Shown piece after piece: positions 18,568-27,851 of a stretch of DNA of 64,000 nt. How positions within the stretch are numbered: the stretch's first letter is position 1; the number at the start of each line of letters is the position of its first letter. The notes beneath the pieces are model-generated. The model did no database searches. It was not told where the DNA came from and saw only the letters and a list, made by a program, of their open reading frames with translations. Both the position numbers and the translations under genes were made by a program. This stretch comes from a filamentous cyanobacterium ESFC-1 (GTDB taxonomy: Bacteria; Cyanobacteriota; Cyanobacteriia; Cyanobacteriales; Spirulinaceae), in contig KB904821.1 of assembly GCA_000380225.1 (NCBI GenBank), positions 2,146,601-2,210,600 on the forward strand, in the 5' to 3' direction.

Positions 18568-18593
18568 TTCTCTGGGTTTGAGAGTATAAATGG

Positions 18594-18625
18594 GCGATCG
18601 CGACCAAAGCGATCGCTTATTTTTT
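18594..18625 (+). terminator. HIP1-stem terminator
   Basis: Two complete HIP1 octamers (GCGATCGC at 18594-18601 and 18609-18616) face each other across a 7-base loop and are followed by TTATTTTTT. Because HIP1 is itself palindromic, the pair forms a perfect 8-bp stem. Confidence 0.8.
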
Positions 18626-18760
18626 CATGTATTTATGTAACAAAACAGTGTCATAATTTTAACTTTTATAACATTACCGAGCATTAGTGGCCATAATGCT
18701 TAAGATTTGAAACAGTAATGATCGGCAGATTTGTCGTTGCTGAATTCAATTAAAGCTTTC

Positions 18761-19195
18761 ATGGTACAGTCCCTTACTTTAGCCCCTCGTTACCGTTTAG
18801 ATGATGAATCAACCTGGCTCGTCGGGATCGACCCTTCCCGTCACTACTGGTTACATCTCAACGGCGATCCCCAGACTCAAATTGTACTTCCCGGTTTCAT
18901 CGCATCTTCAGGGATGCTGTGGAAGCAAGTCTTTAAGCAATTTCGTTCTCTGCAACCCGGCGAAAAAATGACCATTGCTCGGACTGCGGGAGTTTTGAAC
19001 ATTCATTGTGTGAGTTCAAATTGCTACGCGATCGCATCAGAAATTGATAATGCCCCGGTTTGGCATTTATTCGACCGAGAAAGCTTAGAAAGCTTGTTAA
19101 TGAGCGCTCACCCCGATTGGATTTGCGCCCCTACCGATGTAGACTTAGGCCGTCGCATGATTGAACGGGCTTTTTCTCAACCCGCGATCGCCTAG
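18761..19195 (+). CDS. Conserved-looking protein of unknown function
   Basis: This is a 144-residue soluble protein of no recognised family. It has a hydrophilic N-terminus, an aromatic stretch SRHYWLHLNGDPQTQIVLPG, a LWKQVFKQFRSLQPGEK segment, and a C-terminus rich in acidic and aromatic residues. No signal peptide, membrane segment or metal motif is visible; two cysteines lie five residues apart near position 85. The ATG at 18761 is chosen as the first normal start; a TTG 30 bases upstream would add ten residues. It stands alone between a terminator and a decayed gene. Coding character is supported by HIP1 sites in frame and normal composition. Confidence 0.7.
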   Translation: MVQSLTLAPRYRLDDESTWLVGIDPSRHYWLHLNGDPQTQIVLPGFIASSGMLWKQVFKQFRSLQPGEKMTIARTAGVLNIHCVSSNCYAIASEIDNAPVWHLFDRESLESLLMSAHPDWICAPTDVDLGRRMIERAFSQPAIA

Positions 19196-19260
19196 TCAAA
19201 CATTACAGCAAAGTTTTTCTGAATCATTTACGAGTCACTCTGTTGTCGTTGGTTCGCGAT

Positions 19261-19725
19261 TTAGCGATCGCTATAGGCTTCTTCTCGGTCTTGTTGGCTG
19301 AGGATGTGTTGCCGATCGGCCACGGCTTGATGATGGGCTTGTTCTCCTCCCCAGTCGGCGCTACGTCGATCGAGTTCGTCGAGGAGAGAGAGACGACCGT
19401 ATAATAACAGGGTATCTCCGGGCCGGATTTGCGTGTCGCCCTTCGGTGCGCCAACATAATGATTACGATCTCGATGAATGCCTAAAACAGTGATTCCTTC
19501 TTGTTTGAGGTTCAATTCTCGCAAGCATTTGTCGGCTAACCAATCCCCCGATTGCACTTCTAGTTCTGTGACGCTATATTCGTCGGATAGATGCAGTAAG
19601 CTGGCATAATCCCGTACATCTAAGCGCATCCAACGGTTGAGAGACCAGCGAATGATTTGGGAGAGGTAATGGTCGATCCAACCGCTTCGCGCGATCGCCC
19701 ATAATATTAATAATTCGCAAACGAT
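19261..19725 (-). pseudogene. N-terminally truncated TrkA-C (RCK_C) domain membrane protein
   Basis: The visible coding part ends with an RCK_C/TrkA-C domain: GITVLGIHRDRNHYVGAPKG, then IRPGDTLLLYGR. Family members usually have an N-terminal pair or more of membrane helices before this. Here the first ATG (19629) lies inside the linker, yet homologous-looking sequence continues upstream in the same frame for 32 codons (a LILWAIARSGWIDHYLSQII stretch, then WSLNRW) until a TAA at 19726-19728, with no ATG, GTG or TTG in between. The membrane part is missing, so this is best read as a decayed gene. A 122-residue protein from the internal ATG remains possible. Confidence 0.65.
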
Positions 19726-19728
19726 TTA

Positions 19729-20082
19729 ACTTAAAGTTTAGCAAAATTTAGCGGTTACGGCAGTTGCTCGAATCTCTATCGTAAGAGAGGGGTCAGAAGG
19801 CTTTTTTTGGGGCAAAATAGCGGTAAATCAGTTTTGAAACTGCGAAAAGAACGTAGGCAATATGTGTGTATGCCCTATATAGTGTTTTCATTTGAGAGGT
19901 AAACTCACATTGCGGTTTTTCTTAATAGCATCTCTGTTATAGAATCGAGGCGGAGCTTCATTTTTACGTCCCTTGGTGGAACCAAGGAACGAGATTAGGA
20001 TGTTTACATCTGATTTATAAATACTATATCCCTACGGAAATTTCTTGGGGTAGGAAAGTATGACCTACGCCCAAAAAGCTTA
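19729..20082. other. 354-base spacer with one hairpin, upstream of dps
   Basis: No gene is seen. It holds an inverted repeat CCTTGGT/ACCAAGG (19971-19977 and 19981-19987, 3-base loop) not followed by a T run, so more likely a leader or operator structure than a terminator. The missing N-terminal part of the TrkA-C gene is not recognisable here. Confidence 0.5.
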
Positions 20083-20090
20083 TGTATAAT
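20083..20090 (+). promoter_or_regulatory. Extended -10 promoter element of dps
   Basis: TGTATAAT matches an extended -10 box 20 bases before the dps ATG, implying a very short 5' leader. No clear -35 hexamer is seen at the right distance. Confidence 0.4.
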
Positions 20091-20110
20091 TGTTAGTTAT
20101 TGGCTTGAAA

Positions 20111-20728
20111 ATGACAGTATTCTTTAAATTTATATTAATATGTTTCGCTGTTTTGGCTTTTAGTTTTGTACCGAGTCATCCTAGTTTAGCGCAAGATTTA
20201 TCGGTTTATCGCAACCCCGCCGCAGCAAATCGAGTTCCCTTAAACTCCGAACAGCAAAAACCCACAGCCGCAACCCTACAAAATACTTTAGTTGAAATTA
20301 TCGATCTCAATCGTGCTGCGAAACAAGCCCATTGGAATGTCGAAGGGCCGTTATTTTATCAATTGCATATTTTACTTGATGAATTTGTCGAGGATTATCG
20401 CCAAGATTCGGATATTGTGGCCGAAAGACTTTTGGCAATTCATCACAGTGCCGATGGCCGGCCAAAAGTAGTGAGTCAAACGGCACAATTACCTGTATTT
20501 CCTGAAGGTTATTTAAACGATTATGAAGTGGTGGATGTGTTATCTCAGCGTTTAAATACCGTGACTCAGCGAGTTCGCGATCGCATCAATACCTTAGACG
20601 AATTTGATCTCGTCAGTCAAGATGTTCTGATCGAAGTCGAGCGAGATTTAGCCGAACATCTCTGGATGTTGCGGGAATTTCAACAACAAAATGCCCTCAA
20701 TTCTACCTCTCAAACCCAAGCCAGTTGA
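20111..20728 (+). CDS. Dps/ferritin-like protein with N-terminal signal peptide
   Basis: This is a 205-residue protein. Residues 1-26 form a Sec-type signal peptide (MTVFFKF, a hydrophobic core, then PSLA before QDLS). The rest is a Dps-fold four-helix bundle with the intersubunit ferroxidase ligands: histidines in KQAHWNVEG and QLHILLDEF, then the aspartate and glutamate of SDIVAERL. Dps proteins oxidise ferrous iron with peroxide and store it. The leader peptide predicts a periplasmic or lumenal location, unlike normal DNA-protecting Dps. The ATG at 20111 is preferred over TTG 20090 because it starts the signal peptide and clears the -10 box. An AI-2E-family permease starts 12 bases downstream. 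Confidence 0.9.
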   Translation: MTVFFKFILICFAVLAFSFVPSHPSLAQDLSVYRNPAAANRVPLNSEQQKPTAATLQNTLVEIIDLNRAAKQAHWNVEGPLFYQLHILLDEFVEDYRQDSDIVAERLLAIHHSADGRPKVVSQTAQLPVFPEGYLNDYEVVDVLSQRLNTVTQRVRDRINTLDEFDLVSQDVLIEVERDLAEHLWMLREFQQQNALNSTSQTQAS

Positions 20729-20740
20729 GGACATATTTTC

Positions 20741-21754
20741 ATGCGGCTGACCCCCAAAGTTATTCGAGGTTTACTCATTGTTATTGCGGCGATTATCATT
20801 GCTGCGGCGCTTCATGCGGCCCGTCCGGTGGTAATTCCTTTAGTTTATGCGAGTTTTATCGCCGCTTTAGTGTATCCCTTACAGCGCTATCTCAACCGCT
20901 ATTGTCCTCGGTGGTTGAGTGTTAGTTTGGTGATGTTGCTGTTAGGAATGATTGTGGGTTTGGGGGTGTGGGCGCTGTTAGAAAGTGCGGAGACAATCCA
21001 AGAAGAATGGCCGCAACATCAACAACAATTTCAACAATCTTGGCAAAGTTGGCAAAGTTGGGCGCAACAACACAATCTTCCTGTAGACAGTATTGCTGTC
21101 GATCGTATTGTATCGGGATTGGGCGATCGCGCCGTTTCCACCCTCAAATCGGTCTGGTCGATTTTAGGCTTATTTGTCTTAATTGTCGCGTTGCTGGTCT
21201 TATTATTACTCGAAATTGCTTCCTATCGCAGCAGAATCGAGCGCAGTTTCCCTTCTCCTGCCAGTCAGTACATCCTCAAAGGCGCACAAGAGATGACCGG
21301 GAAACTAAGACGTTATATCCTTGTCCAAGCCTTTACCAGCGTGATTACCGGGTTGTTGACTTGGCTGTGGTGTTGGCTGTGGGGAGTGCAGTTTGCCTTT
21401 GTCTGGGGTTTGGTGGCGTTTGTCCTTAATTTTGTCCCTACCTTGGGGTCAATTATTGCGGTGATTCCCCCTTCCTTGTTTGCCTTTCTCCTCCTCAGCA
21501 TTGGGACGGGTTTCGCGGTTTTTGCCGGGTTGAGTATTATGCAGTTGATTATGGGCAACTTGGTAGACCCGACTCTACAGGGTAAATCGTTGAAATTGTC
21601 GCCGTTTGTAGCGTTACTCTCGATTATTTTTTGGGGTTGGGTGTGGGGGATTCCCGGTGCATTGATTGGGGTTCCCACAACGGTTGCGGTGGTGGTGTTT
21701 TGTGACCAGTTTGACGCAACGCGGTCTGTGGCTTTGTTGTTGCGGGAGGGTTGA
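20741..21754 (+). CDS. AI-2E family transporter (PerM/UPF0118)
   Basis: This is a 337-residue polytopic membrane protein of the UPF0118/AI-2E exporter family. It has two N-terminal helices (residues about 8-65), a helix near 65-85, a soluble glutamine- and tryptophan-rich stretch (about 85-125), and a C-terminal block of helices with the family-typical VLNFVPTLGSIIAVIPP near 225. Real substrates vary; some members transport autoinducer-2 or ions. It follows the exported Dps gene by 12 bases, so the two are likely co-transcribed. Repeat sequence begins almost at its stop codon. Confidence 0.9.
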   Translation: MRLTPKVIRGLLIVIAAIIIAAALHAARPVVIPLVYASFIAALVYPLQRYLNRYCPRWLSVSLVMLLLGMIVGLGVWALLESAETIQEEWPQHQQQFQQSWQSWQSWAQQHNLPVDSIAVDRIVSGLGDRAVSTLKSVWSILGLFVLIVALLVLLLLEIASYRSRIERSFPSPASQYILKGAQEMTGKLRRYILVQAFTSVITGLLTWLWCWLWGVQFAFVWGLVAFVLNFVPTLGSIIAVIPPSLFAFLLLSIGTGFAVFAGLSIMQLIMGNLVDPTLQGKSLKLSPFVALLSIIFWGWVWGIPGALIGVPTTVAVVVFCDQFDATRSVALLLREG

Positions 21755-21795
21755 TTGGGCAGTAGGCAGTAGGCAGTGGGGGGGGGAAAGAGTGC

Positions 21796-21883
21796 GCCCT
21801 CACCCCAACCCCTCTCCCACTCCGAGAGGGGCTTATTTTCTAAGAATGGATATGTTGTCCTGACCGATTTGGCGGTTGCTATA
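21796..21883 (+). repeat. Dispersed noncoding repeat family A, right-half copy
   Basis: It runs from GCCCTCACCCCAACCCCTCT to GACCGATTTGGCGGTTGCTA and matches the right half of the copy at 14865-14978 in opposite orientation. Its core CCCCTCTC/GAGAGGGG hairpin is followed by TTATTTT and may act as a terminator for the permease. Confidence 0.8.
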
Positions 21884-21911
21884 TCAGCGATTAAGGGGCA
21901 GTGGGCGTGTA

Positions 21912-21931
21912 GGGGCGGGGTTTCCCCGCCC
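21912..21931. repeat. 20-base GC palindrome GGGGCGGGGTTTCCCCGCCC
   Basis: Eight-base arms face each other across TTT. Identical copies lie at 29490-29509, 33107-33126, 47523-47542, 47598-47617, 47673-47692 and 59203-59222, with a variant at 32132-32151. All are intergenic and usually preceded by TGTA. Confidence 0.9.
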
Positions 21932-21965
21932 AGAGTGGGCTCCCCCTCCTCCCCCTCTCAAAAAA

Positions 21966-24900
21966 CTAAGTGGCTTGGGCAATAATCAGCTTTTCTGCCG
22001 CTTCTACCGTGAGGGGAGGGGCGAAATAATAGCCTTGGCCGTATTCGCAGCCCAACGCTTGCAGTTGTTCGAGTTGTTCGGGGGTTTCGATGCCTTCGGC
22101 GATCGCGTCCATCCCCAGAGTATGAGCTAAAGTAACAATGGCCTGGACAATCTCCCAATTACTGCGGTCAGTGTGGAGATTCGTCACAAAAGAACGGTCA
22201 ATTTTCAAAGTATTAAAGGGAAAACGGTGTAAATAACTCAAAGACGAATATCCCGTGCCAAAATCATCGATACTGAGGTCAATGCCCATTTTCTGTAACT
22301 TCACAAACATTGCCGCAGCAGCTTGGGCATTATCCATCAACAGGGTTTCCGTAATTTCTAATTTCAAAGTATTACGGGGTAACTGAGCGTTTTGTAAAAT
22401 CTCGGCAATTTCGGCGATGAGATGGGCTTCTTTGAGTTGTCGTCCCGACAAATTAACACTCATTTTCAAGGGTCGATGTCTGGGAAACTGGTTTTGCCAT
22501 TTTCGCAACTGAGTGCAAGCTTCTTGTAGCATCAATCGTCCCAAGGGGACAATTAAACCTGTTTCCTCCGCGATGGGGATAAACTCCCCTGGAGACACCA
22601 AACCGCGATGGGGATGTTGCCACCGGGCCAAAGCCTCAAAGCCGATTAATTCCTGGGTTTGCAGGTTAAAAATCGGTTGATAATAAGCGAGAATTTCTGG
22701 GCGAGATAATGCCCGACGCAGATCGGTTTCTAACTGTAAGCGAGCTAAAGCGGTGGCGTGCATATTGCTGGTAAACACTGCATAACGAGCCTTACCGAGT
22801 TCTTTGGCGCGATACATCGCCGTATCAGCATCCCGCAGTAATTCTTCGGGTCGTTTGTATTCGAGGGAGTGAAAAGCAATGCCGATGCTGGTGTTGGCAA
22901 AAACTTCGTGACCTTCTAGGCTAAAAGGTTGCTGAATTTGCTGTTGTAACTCCTTGGCGATCTGGGTAGCGACTTGGACATCCTCAATGCCGTCGAGTAA
23001 TACGGTAAACTCATCCCCTCCCAAACGGGCTAGGGTGTCACTGGGTCGCAAACAAGCTTCTAGCCGCCGGGCGATCGCCACCAACAAGCGATCGCCCACA
23101 ACATGACCCAAACTATCATTAACGACCTTGAAGTGGTCGAGATCGAGGAATAACACCGCAAACAGATAACCCCCCCGCCGTTGCGATCGCCGCATGGTGT
23201 GGGCCAAACGCTCCATAAACAAGGTACGATTGGGCAAATCCGTCAGGGTGTCGTAATAAGCGTTGTACTCCAGTTGCGCCTCAGCCCGTTTGCGCTCGGT
23301 AATATCGACAATTTGGTAAATAAAATTCAAGGGTTTACCCTGAGCATCGCGAGACAAAGCCACTTGTAGCAAAGTATCAATCGCTCGGCCATTGGGCGTG
23401 AGGTAACGTTTTTCCATCTGGAAATAAGAAGTCAACCCCTGCAACAAGCGATCGCATTCTTCGGTATGCAAATCCCAATCCTGCGTATGACTAAACTCCG
23501 AAACCGGGCGATCGAGCAAGTCTTCGGCTCGCAAAGATAAGGTATCGCACAACGCCTGATTCACCCGTTGAAAACGATAATCCAAACTGACCAAGGCCAT
23601 TCCCGTCGGAGCCAACTCAAACAACAAGCGAAACTGCTCCTCGCTCTTTTTCAAGGCGGCTTCTGTTGCGTGACGATCGCTCACATCCCGCAAGGAAGCC
23701 AAATAAGCTTGTTGATTTTCCCAAGCCATCTTGACCACCCGCATTTCAGCCACGGGAGTTGAGCCGTCAGGACGATGAACGATAATTTCTGCCGCATCCC
23801 GCGTGGTATAAAGCTCTCTGGCCTTGGCTTCGATCAAATTCTCACAGTTTCGGTCGAACAACACCTCAGCCGCCGGATTCGCAAACTGCACTTTACCTTT
23901 TTGGTCAATCACCATCAAAGCATCGGAAGTCGCGGCTACAATGGTGCTGAGTCGCTCCTCGCTTTCTCGTAATGCTGCTTCTGCGAGGTAGCGGTCGCTA
24001 ATATCATTCACCGAAAACACTACCCCGACAATCTCCCCGTTATTATTCTTCAACGGTGAGCCATTAATAGACAAGTATTTGCGATCGCCCCCCGGAGAAA
24101 TCAAGCTGTGCTGCACATTAAAAATCGGTTTCCCGGTTTTCATTACCTGCATAAAAGGTAACTGTTCGTTAGGAAGGGGCAACCCGTCAAAATCGGCAAT
24201 ATTCCACGCCGGATTGTTATGGGAGAGCCGTTGAATCTCCGCTTGAGACACTCCGAGAATCGCCTCGGCTCGGTCGTTGGCAAAGATAATTTTCCCCGCC
24301 GCATCCACCACCGAAATTGCCGCGACAGAGGTTTGCATAATGGCGTTGAGCAAATCCCGTTCGTTGCGTAAAGCAATTTCGGCTTCTTTGCGATGGCTAA
24401 TATCGTGACTGACGCTAATGGCGGCGATAATCTCCCCTTGGTCGTTGCACAGGGGAACTATCGTCGTCTCGCAAACTTTCGTGACCCCATGACGCTCAAA
24501 GGTCAACTCCCCAAACCAACGGCCTTGAGTTTTTAACCTGGGTAGGACTTCCCCAACAAAATCTAATCCCTGGGGAGAATAACTCAAAATGCCAATGGAT
24601 TGACCGAGGGCTGCGGCTTTATCTAGGTCAAAAATTCGCTCTGCACCGGGATTCCAATCTAAAATCGTGCCATCTGGGGCGATCGTGGCAATGCCATCAT
24701 AAATTAACTCAAACATCAATGCTTGTTGACGCAAGCGGTCTTCGGTGTGCTTTTGCGTCGTAATATCGCGAGCGACTGCGTAAATCAAACGGTCTTCAAC
24801 ACAGGGAACCGCCGTCCAAGCTAACCAGCGATATTCCCCGTTTTGAGTACGATAGCGATTTTCAAAGTTAACAATCGATTCCCCTTGTTTGAGTTTTTCA

Positions 24901-26729
24901 AACATTTCCAGGGTGCGATCGCGATCGTCGGGATGGACAAAGGGTAACAATAGCTCATCTAAAATTTCCTGTTTCTCGTAGCCCAGGATTTTCTGCCAAG
25001 CCGGGTTACAGCGCACCAACTGACCGTCAAAGTTGGCAATCCCGATCATATCCAAGGACAACATAAAAAAGCGATCGCGCTCGGATTCAGCTTGTTTGCG
25101 CTCGGTAATATCCGATTGGATGCCGATATAATGAGTCAGATGTCCTTGGTCGTTGTGAACCGGAGCGACATAAAGCTCATTCCAAAATAAGCTCCGATCT
25201 TTGCGATAATTCCGCACCACGGTATGACAAGACCGCCCCTCTTGCAGCGCTGTTCGCAACACGGTTAACCCTGGCTGCTCGGTTTCTGGCCCTTGTAAAA
25301 AGCTGCAATTTTTCCCTAAAATCTCCTCAGCGTTGTAGCCCGTCATCCTCTCAAAACTGGGATTGACATAGATCGCCGGATTCGACCCCTCCACCGCATC
25401 TGTAATCACAATGCCGTTGCGACTGGCATCAATCGCCCGCTTCATCAAGTTTAATTCTGCTGCGGTTTCGTGGCGTTGCACCGCCGCGGCCAAAATCTGC
25501 GTCACCGACTCCAAAAACGCGATCTCATCCGGGGGATATTGGCGTATTTGGCGACTATAAACACACAACACCCCAAAGGGCTTTTCTGTCCCCGGAATCG
25601 GTACGCTGATGCCACTGAGAATGCCATGATTAAATAAAAGCGGCGTACTGCGAAAGCGGGTTTCGGTGTGAAAATCCTCTACAACTACTGCTTTTTGGTG
25701 CTTGATTGTGTATCCTGCATGAGAATTATGCGCCGCACTCAGGGTGGTATCCAGCATTTTCTCAGGCCATCCTCTGCCAGCCCGAAAGGTGAATAAGCTT
25801 TCGTTGGGTAATAGTTCTAAAATGTTGGCAAATTCTACTGCCAAACTGTCGGCGACGACGGCGTTAACCTCGGTGATTAACTTCTTTAAATCAATTTCAG
25901 CCACACCCAATTGGGCTAAATGAGCCAACGCCGAGGCATGATCGAGTTTTTGCTGTAGGGCGCGGGTGGCGCGATCGCGGGGGGTGATATCTTCGACATA
26001 GCACAACACCTTGTTTTTGTCAATGCTAGTATAGGTCAGCAACAGCGATCGCGGCGATTCTGCTGCCGAAATCCCTAACAATTCCTGGGCTGTAACTTGG
26101 ATTTGGGCTTGAAAACTACTGCCGTCGCGATCGCAACGGTTGAGTTGAGACTGAATGGGCAAATCTAGCGTTTCTACCGACTGCTGCAAAAAAGACTCTA
26201 TTGGCCTCGATGCGATCGCGATCGCGGCTTTATTTACTCCGACTAAAAGAAAATCCTGCTTTTGTTTTTGCCAAATATAAGCCGGAAAGACAAAGTTTTG
26301 AAACCCAGTTTGTCTCTCATTTTCAGCATTCTCTGACTGAGAATTAACAGACAAACTACAAGATTGGGACTGAGAAGAATAACTGGGATATTGCACAGCA
26401 GCCAGCCAAGATTGACGATATTTCCGCTCTTTTTTGAACCAAAACCCAATCCATCCTAAAACCCCCACCCATACCAACAGTATAATATTGATGAGACTCG
26501 TAGACTGAGCCAGCCCGCTTAAGATCAGCAACTTAGGTTTGACTTCAAAGTACCAGCTATTTTCTAAAATTATAACCCCAGAAAATCCCCAGAAAAAGCC
26601 CGGAATCTCGCCAAAATCTGGGCTTTTACTCTGCTGTTTTTGCCAGTTGGGTTTGAGTTTTCTGGCGGCCTTCTTGAGAGTGAATTTACGGGTAATCATC
26701 TGCAATAACTTCTTAGAAAAAAGCTGCAT
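21966..26729 (-). CDS. Membrane-anchored GAF-LOV-multiPAS-GGDEF-EAL protein
   Basis: This is a 1587-residue cyclic-di-GMP enzyme. A basic N-terminus is followed by a membrane helix (about 77-98), a divergent PAS-like stretch (about 155-250), a GAF domain (about 265-420), a LOV-type PAS (about 425-545), five further PAS domains (about 550-1165), GGDEF (about 1165-1325) and EAL (about 1335-1580). The cyclase motif LGGDEF near 1236 is intact. The phosphodiesterase keeps FEALARW near 1363 and DDFGTGYSSLSYL, so either or both activities are possible. The LOV segment has GKNCSFLQG with the adduct-forming cysteine 475. It is a stand-alone gene with repeats on its 3' side. Confidence 0.93.
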   Translation of the reverse strand: MQLFSKKLLQMITRKFTLKKAARKLKPNWQKQQSKSPDFGEIPGFFWGFSGVIILENSWYFEVKPKLLILSGLAQSTSLINIILLVWVGVLGWIGFWFKKERKYRQSWLAAVQYPSYSSQSQSCSLSVNSQSENAENERQTGFQNFVFPAYIWQKQKQDFLLVGVNKAAIAIASRPIESFLQQSVETLDLPIQSQLNRCDRDGSSFQAQIQVTAQELLGISAAESPRSLLLTYTSIDKNKVLCYVEDITPRDRATRALQQKLDHASALAHLAQLGVAEIDLKKLITEVNAVVADSLAVEFANILELLPNESLFTFRAGRGWPEKMLDTTLSAAHNSHAGYTIKHQKAVVVEDFHTETRFRSTPLLFNHGILSGISVPIPGTEKPFGVLCVYSRQIRQYPPDEIAFLESVTQILAAAVQRHETAAELNLMKRAIDASRNGIVITDAVEGSNPAIYVNPSFERMTGYNAEEILGKNCSFLQGPETEQPGLTVLRTALQEGRSCHTVVRNYRKDRSLFWNELYVAPVHNDQGHLTHYIGIQSDITERKQAESERDRFFMLSLDMIGIANFDGQLVRCNPAWQKILGYEKQEILDELLLPFVHPDDRDRTLEMFEKLKQGESIVNFENRYRTQNGEYRWLAWTAVPCVEDRLIYAVARDITTQKHTEDRLRQQALMFELIYDGIATIAPDGTILDWNPGAERIFDLDKAAALGQSIGILSYSPQGLDFVGEVLPRLKTQGRWFGELTFERHGVTKVCETTIVPLCNDQGEIIAAISVSHDISHRKEAEIALRNERDLLNAIMQTSVAAISVVDAAGKIIFANDRAEAILGVSQAEIQRLSHNNPAWNIADFDGLPLPNEQLPFMQVMKTGKPIFNVQHSLISPGGDRKYLSINGSPLKNNNGEIVGVVFSVNDISDRYLAEAALRESEERLSTIVAATSDALMVIDQKGKVQFANPAAEVLFDRNCENLIEAKARELYTTRDAAEIIVHRPDGSTPVAEMRVVKMAWENQQAYLASLRDVSDRHATEAALKKSEEQFRLLFELAPTGMALVSLDYRFQRVNQALCDTLSLRAEDLLDRPVSEFSHTQDWDLHTEECDRLLQGLTSYFQMEKRYLTPNGRAIDTLLQVALSRDAQGKPLNFIYQIVDITERKRAEAQLEYNAYYDTLTDLPNRTLFMERLAHTMRRSQRRGGYLFAVLFLDLDHFKVVNDSLGHVVGDRLLVAIARRLEACLRPSDTLARLGGDEFTVLLDGIEDVQVATQIAKELQQQIQQPFSLEGHEVFANTSIGIAFHSLEYKRPEELLRDADTAMYRAKELGKARYAVFTSNMHATALARLQLETDLRRALSRPEILAYYQPIFNLQTQELIGFEALARWQHPHRGLVSPGEFIPIAEETGLIVPLGRLMLQEACTQLRKWQNQFPRHRPLKMSVNLSGRQLKEAHLIAEIAEILQNAQLPRNTLKLEITETLLMDNAQAAAAMFVKLQKMGIDLSIDDFGTGYSSLSYLHRFPFNTLKIDRSFVTNLHTDRSNWEIVQAIVTLAHTLGMDAIAEGIETPEQLEQLQALGCEYGQGYYFAPPLTVEAAEKLIIAQAT

Positions 26730-26911
26730 TAAGCCACTTTCATGCTGCTACTATCTACATTCATCATATTATTTTTTTAAATATATCTTGAGAATCATTG
26801 ATTTTTCTTAATTTATTGAGAATTACGGGTGCTTAGTTGTTAGTTTTTCAGTTTCCCCACAGACAAAGCCAGATTGGGCAATACTCCAACCCTTAATCAG
26901 GCTCGATTGTC

Positions 26912-27811
26912 TTACCCCGCTTCATCAAACTGCTTCAGCCATTGCACTAAAATTGGATTTACCACCTCTGGGGCTTCATCCTGGGGACAATGACCCAACC
27001 CCGGCAAAGGGATAAAATCTTGTACCGCCTCAAAGCGCGTCCACTCCTGCCCCATTTCAATTGGTTCCCAAGGGTCTTCGCTACCCCAGAGGATAACCGC
27101 CCCACAAGGCAACACCGCCAACAAATCTTCAGGCAGGGGCCCTTGAGAATAGCGAGTAAACGCCAAAAACACATCCGCCGCGCCCATTTCGCGAGCCGGA
27201 CGCATCAAAATCTCAATCAACTCATCAGTCACCGCTTCGCTGCGGCGATAAGCTTGCAGTAGAATACGCCGCACCGTTTTGGGTCTGGCCAACAAGCTAA
27301 AAAACAACTGGCCTAACGGCTTAATCCCTAATACCTGTTGCATTCTTGCCGCCCCGAAACTACGATACCAGGGGATGCTTTCACGACGGCGATCGTGTAG
27401 CAAGCGCAAAGAGCAGTTAATCAACAGGAGCGATCGCACCCAATCGGGAGCATTTACCGCCGCCTGCATTACTACAATACAACCAATCGAGTTCCCCACC
27501 AAAAAAGCCGCTTCCCCCACCACCTCGCGGCAAAAATCAATCACTTGAGCGCTCCAGGTTTCAAAGGTGTAGTCAATCCCTGTTCCCGGTGTGGGCTTAT
27601 CAGACCCGCCAAAGCCAATCAAATCCAGGGCATAACAGCGAGCATTTTGTCCGACTACGGGTAAATTTTTGCGCCAATGGCCCCAAGACGCACCAAAACC
27701 GTGAACCATGACCACCGCCGGGCCTTGGTCTCCACAGCATTGATAAGCAATGTTATAACCGCGCCATTGCCACGTTTGCTCGGAAGTGGGGTCAAGTTGA
27801 ATCGTTGTCAT
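26912..27811 (-). CDS. Alpha/beta hydrolase (pheophytinase-like group)
   Basis: This is a 299-residue alpha/beta-hydrolase-fold enzyme. The oxyanion motif HGFGAS is near residue 38, the nucleophile elbow GNSIG near 107, an acidic residue in WGSEDPWEP near 245, and the catalytic histidine in GLGHCPQDEAPE near 275. A helical cap lies between the nucleophile and acid. The cap and the PQDEAPE ending resemble cyanobacterial and plastid hydrolases related to pheophytinase, but the substrate is not determined. It is divergent from the agmatinase gene across only 40 bases. Confidence 0.88.
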   Translation of the reverse strand: MTTIQLDPTSEQTWQWRGYNIAYQCCGDQGPAVVMVHGFGASWGHWRKNLPVVGQNARCYALDLIGFGGSDKPTPGTGIDYTFETWSAQVIDFCREVVGEAAFLVGNSIGCIVVMQAAVNAPDWVRSLLLINCSLRLLHDRRRESIPWYRSFGAARMQQVLGIKPLGQLFFSLLARPKTVRRILLQAYRRSEAVTDELIEILMRPAREMGAADVFLAFTRYSQGPLPEDLLAVLPCGAVILWGSEDPWEPIEMGQEWTRFEAVQDFIPLPGLGHCPQDEAPEVVNPILVQWLKQFDEAG

Positions 27812-27851
27812 TTTAAAATTAAGTTTAAGCCTGGTCTTTTTTTATTAAACT

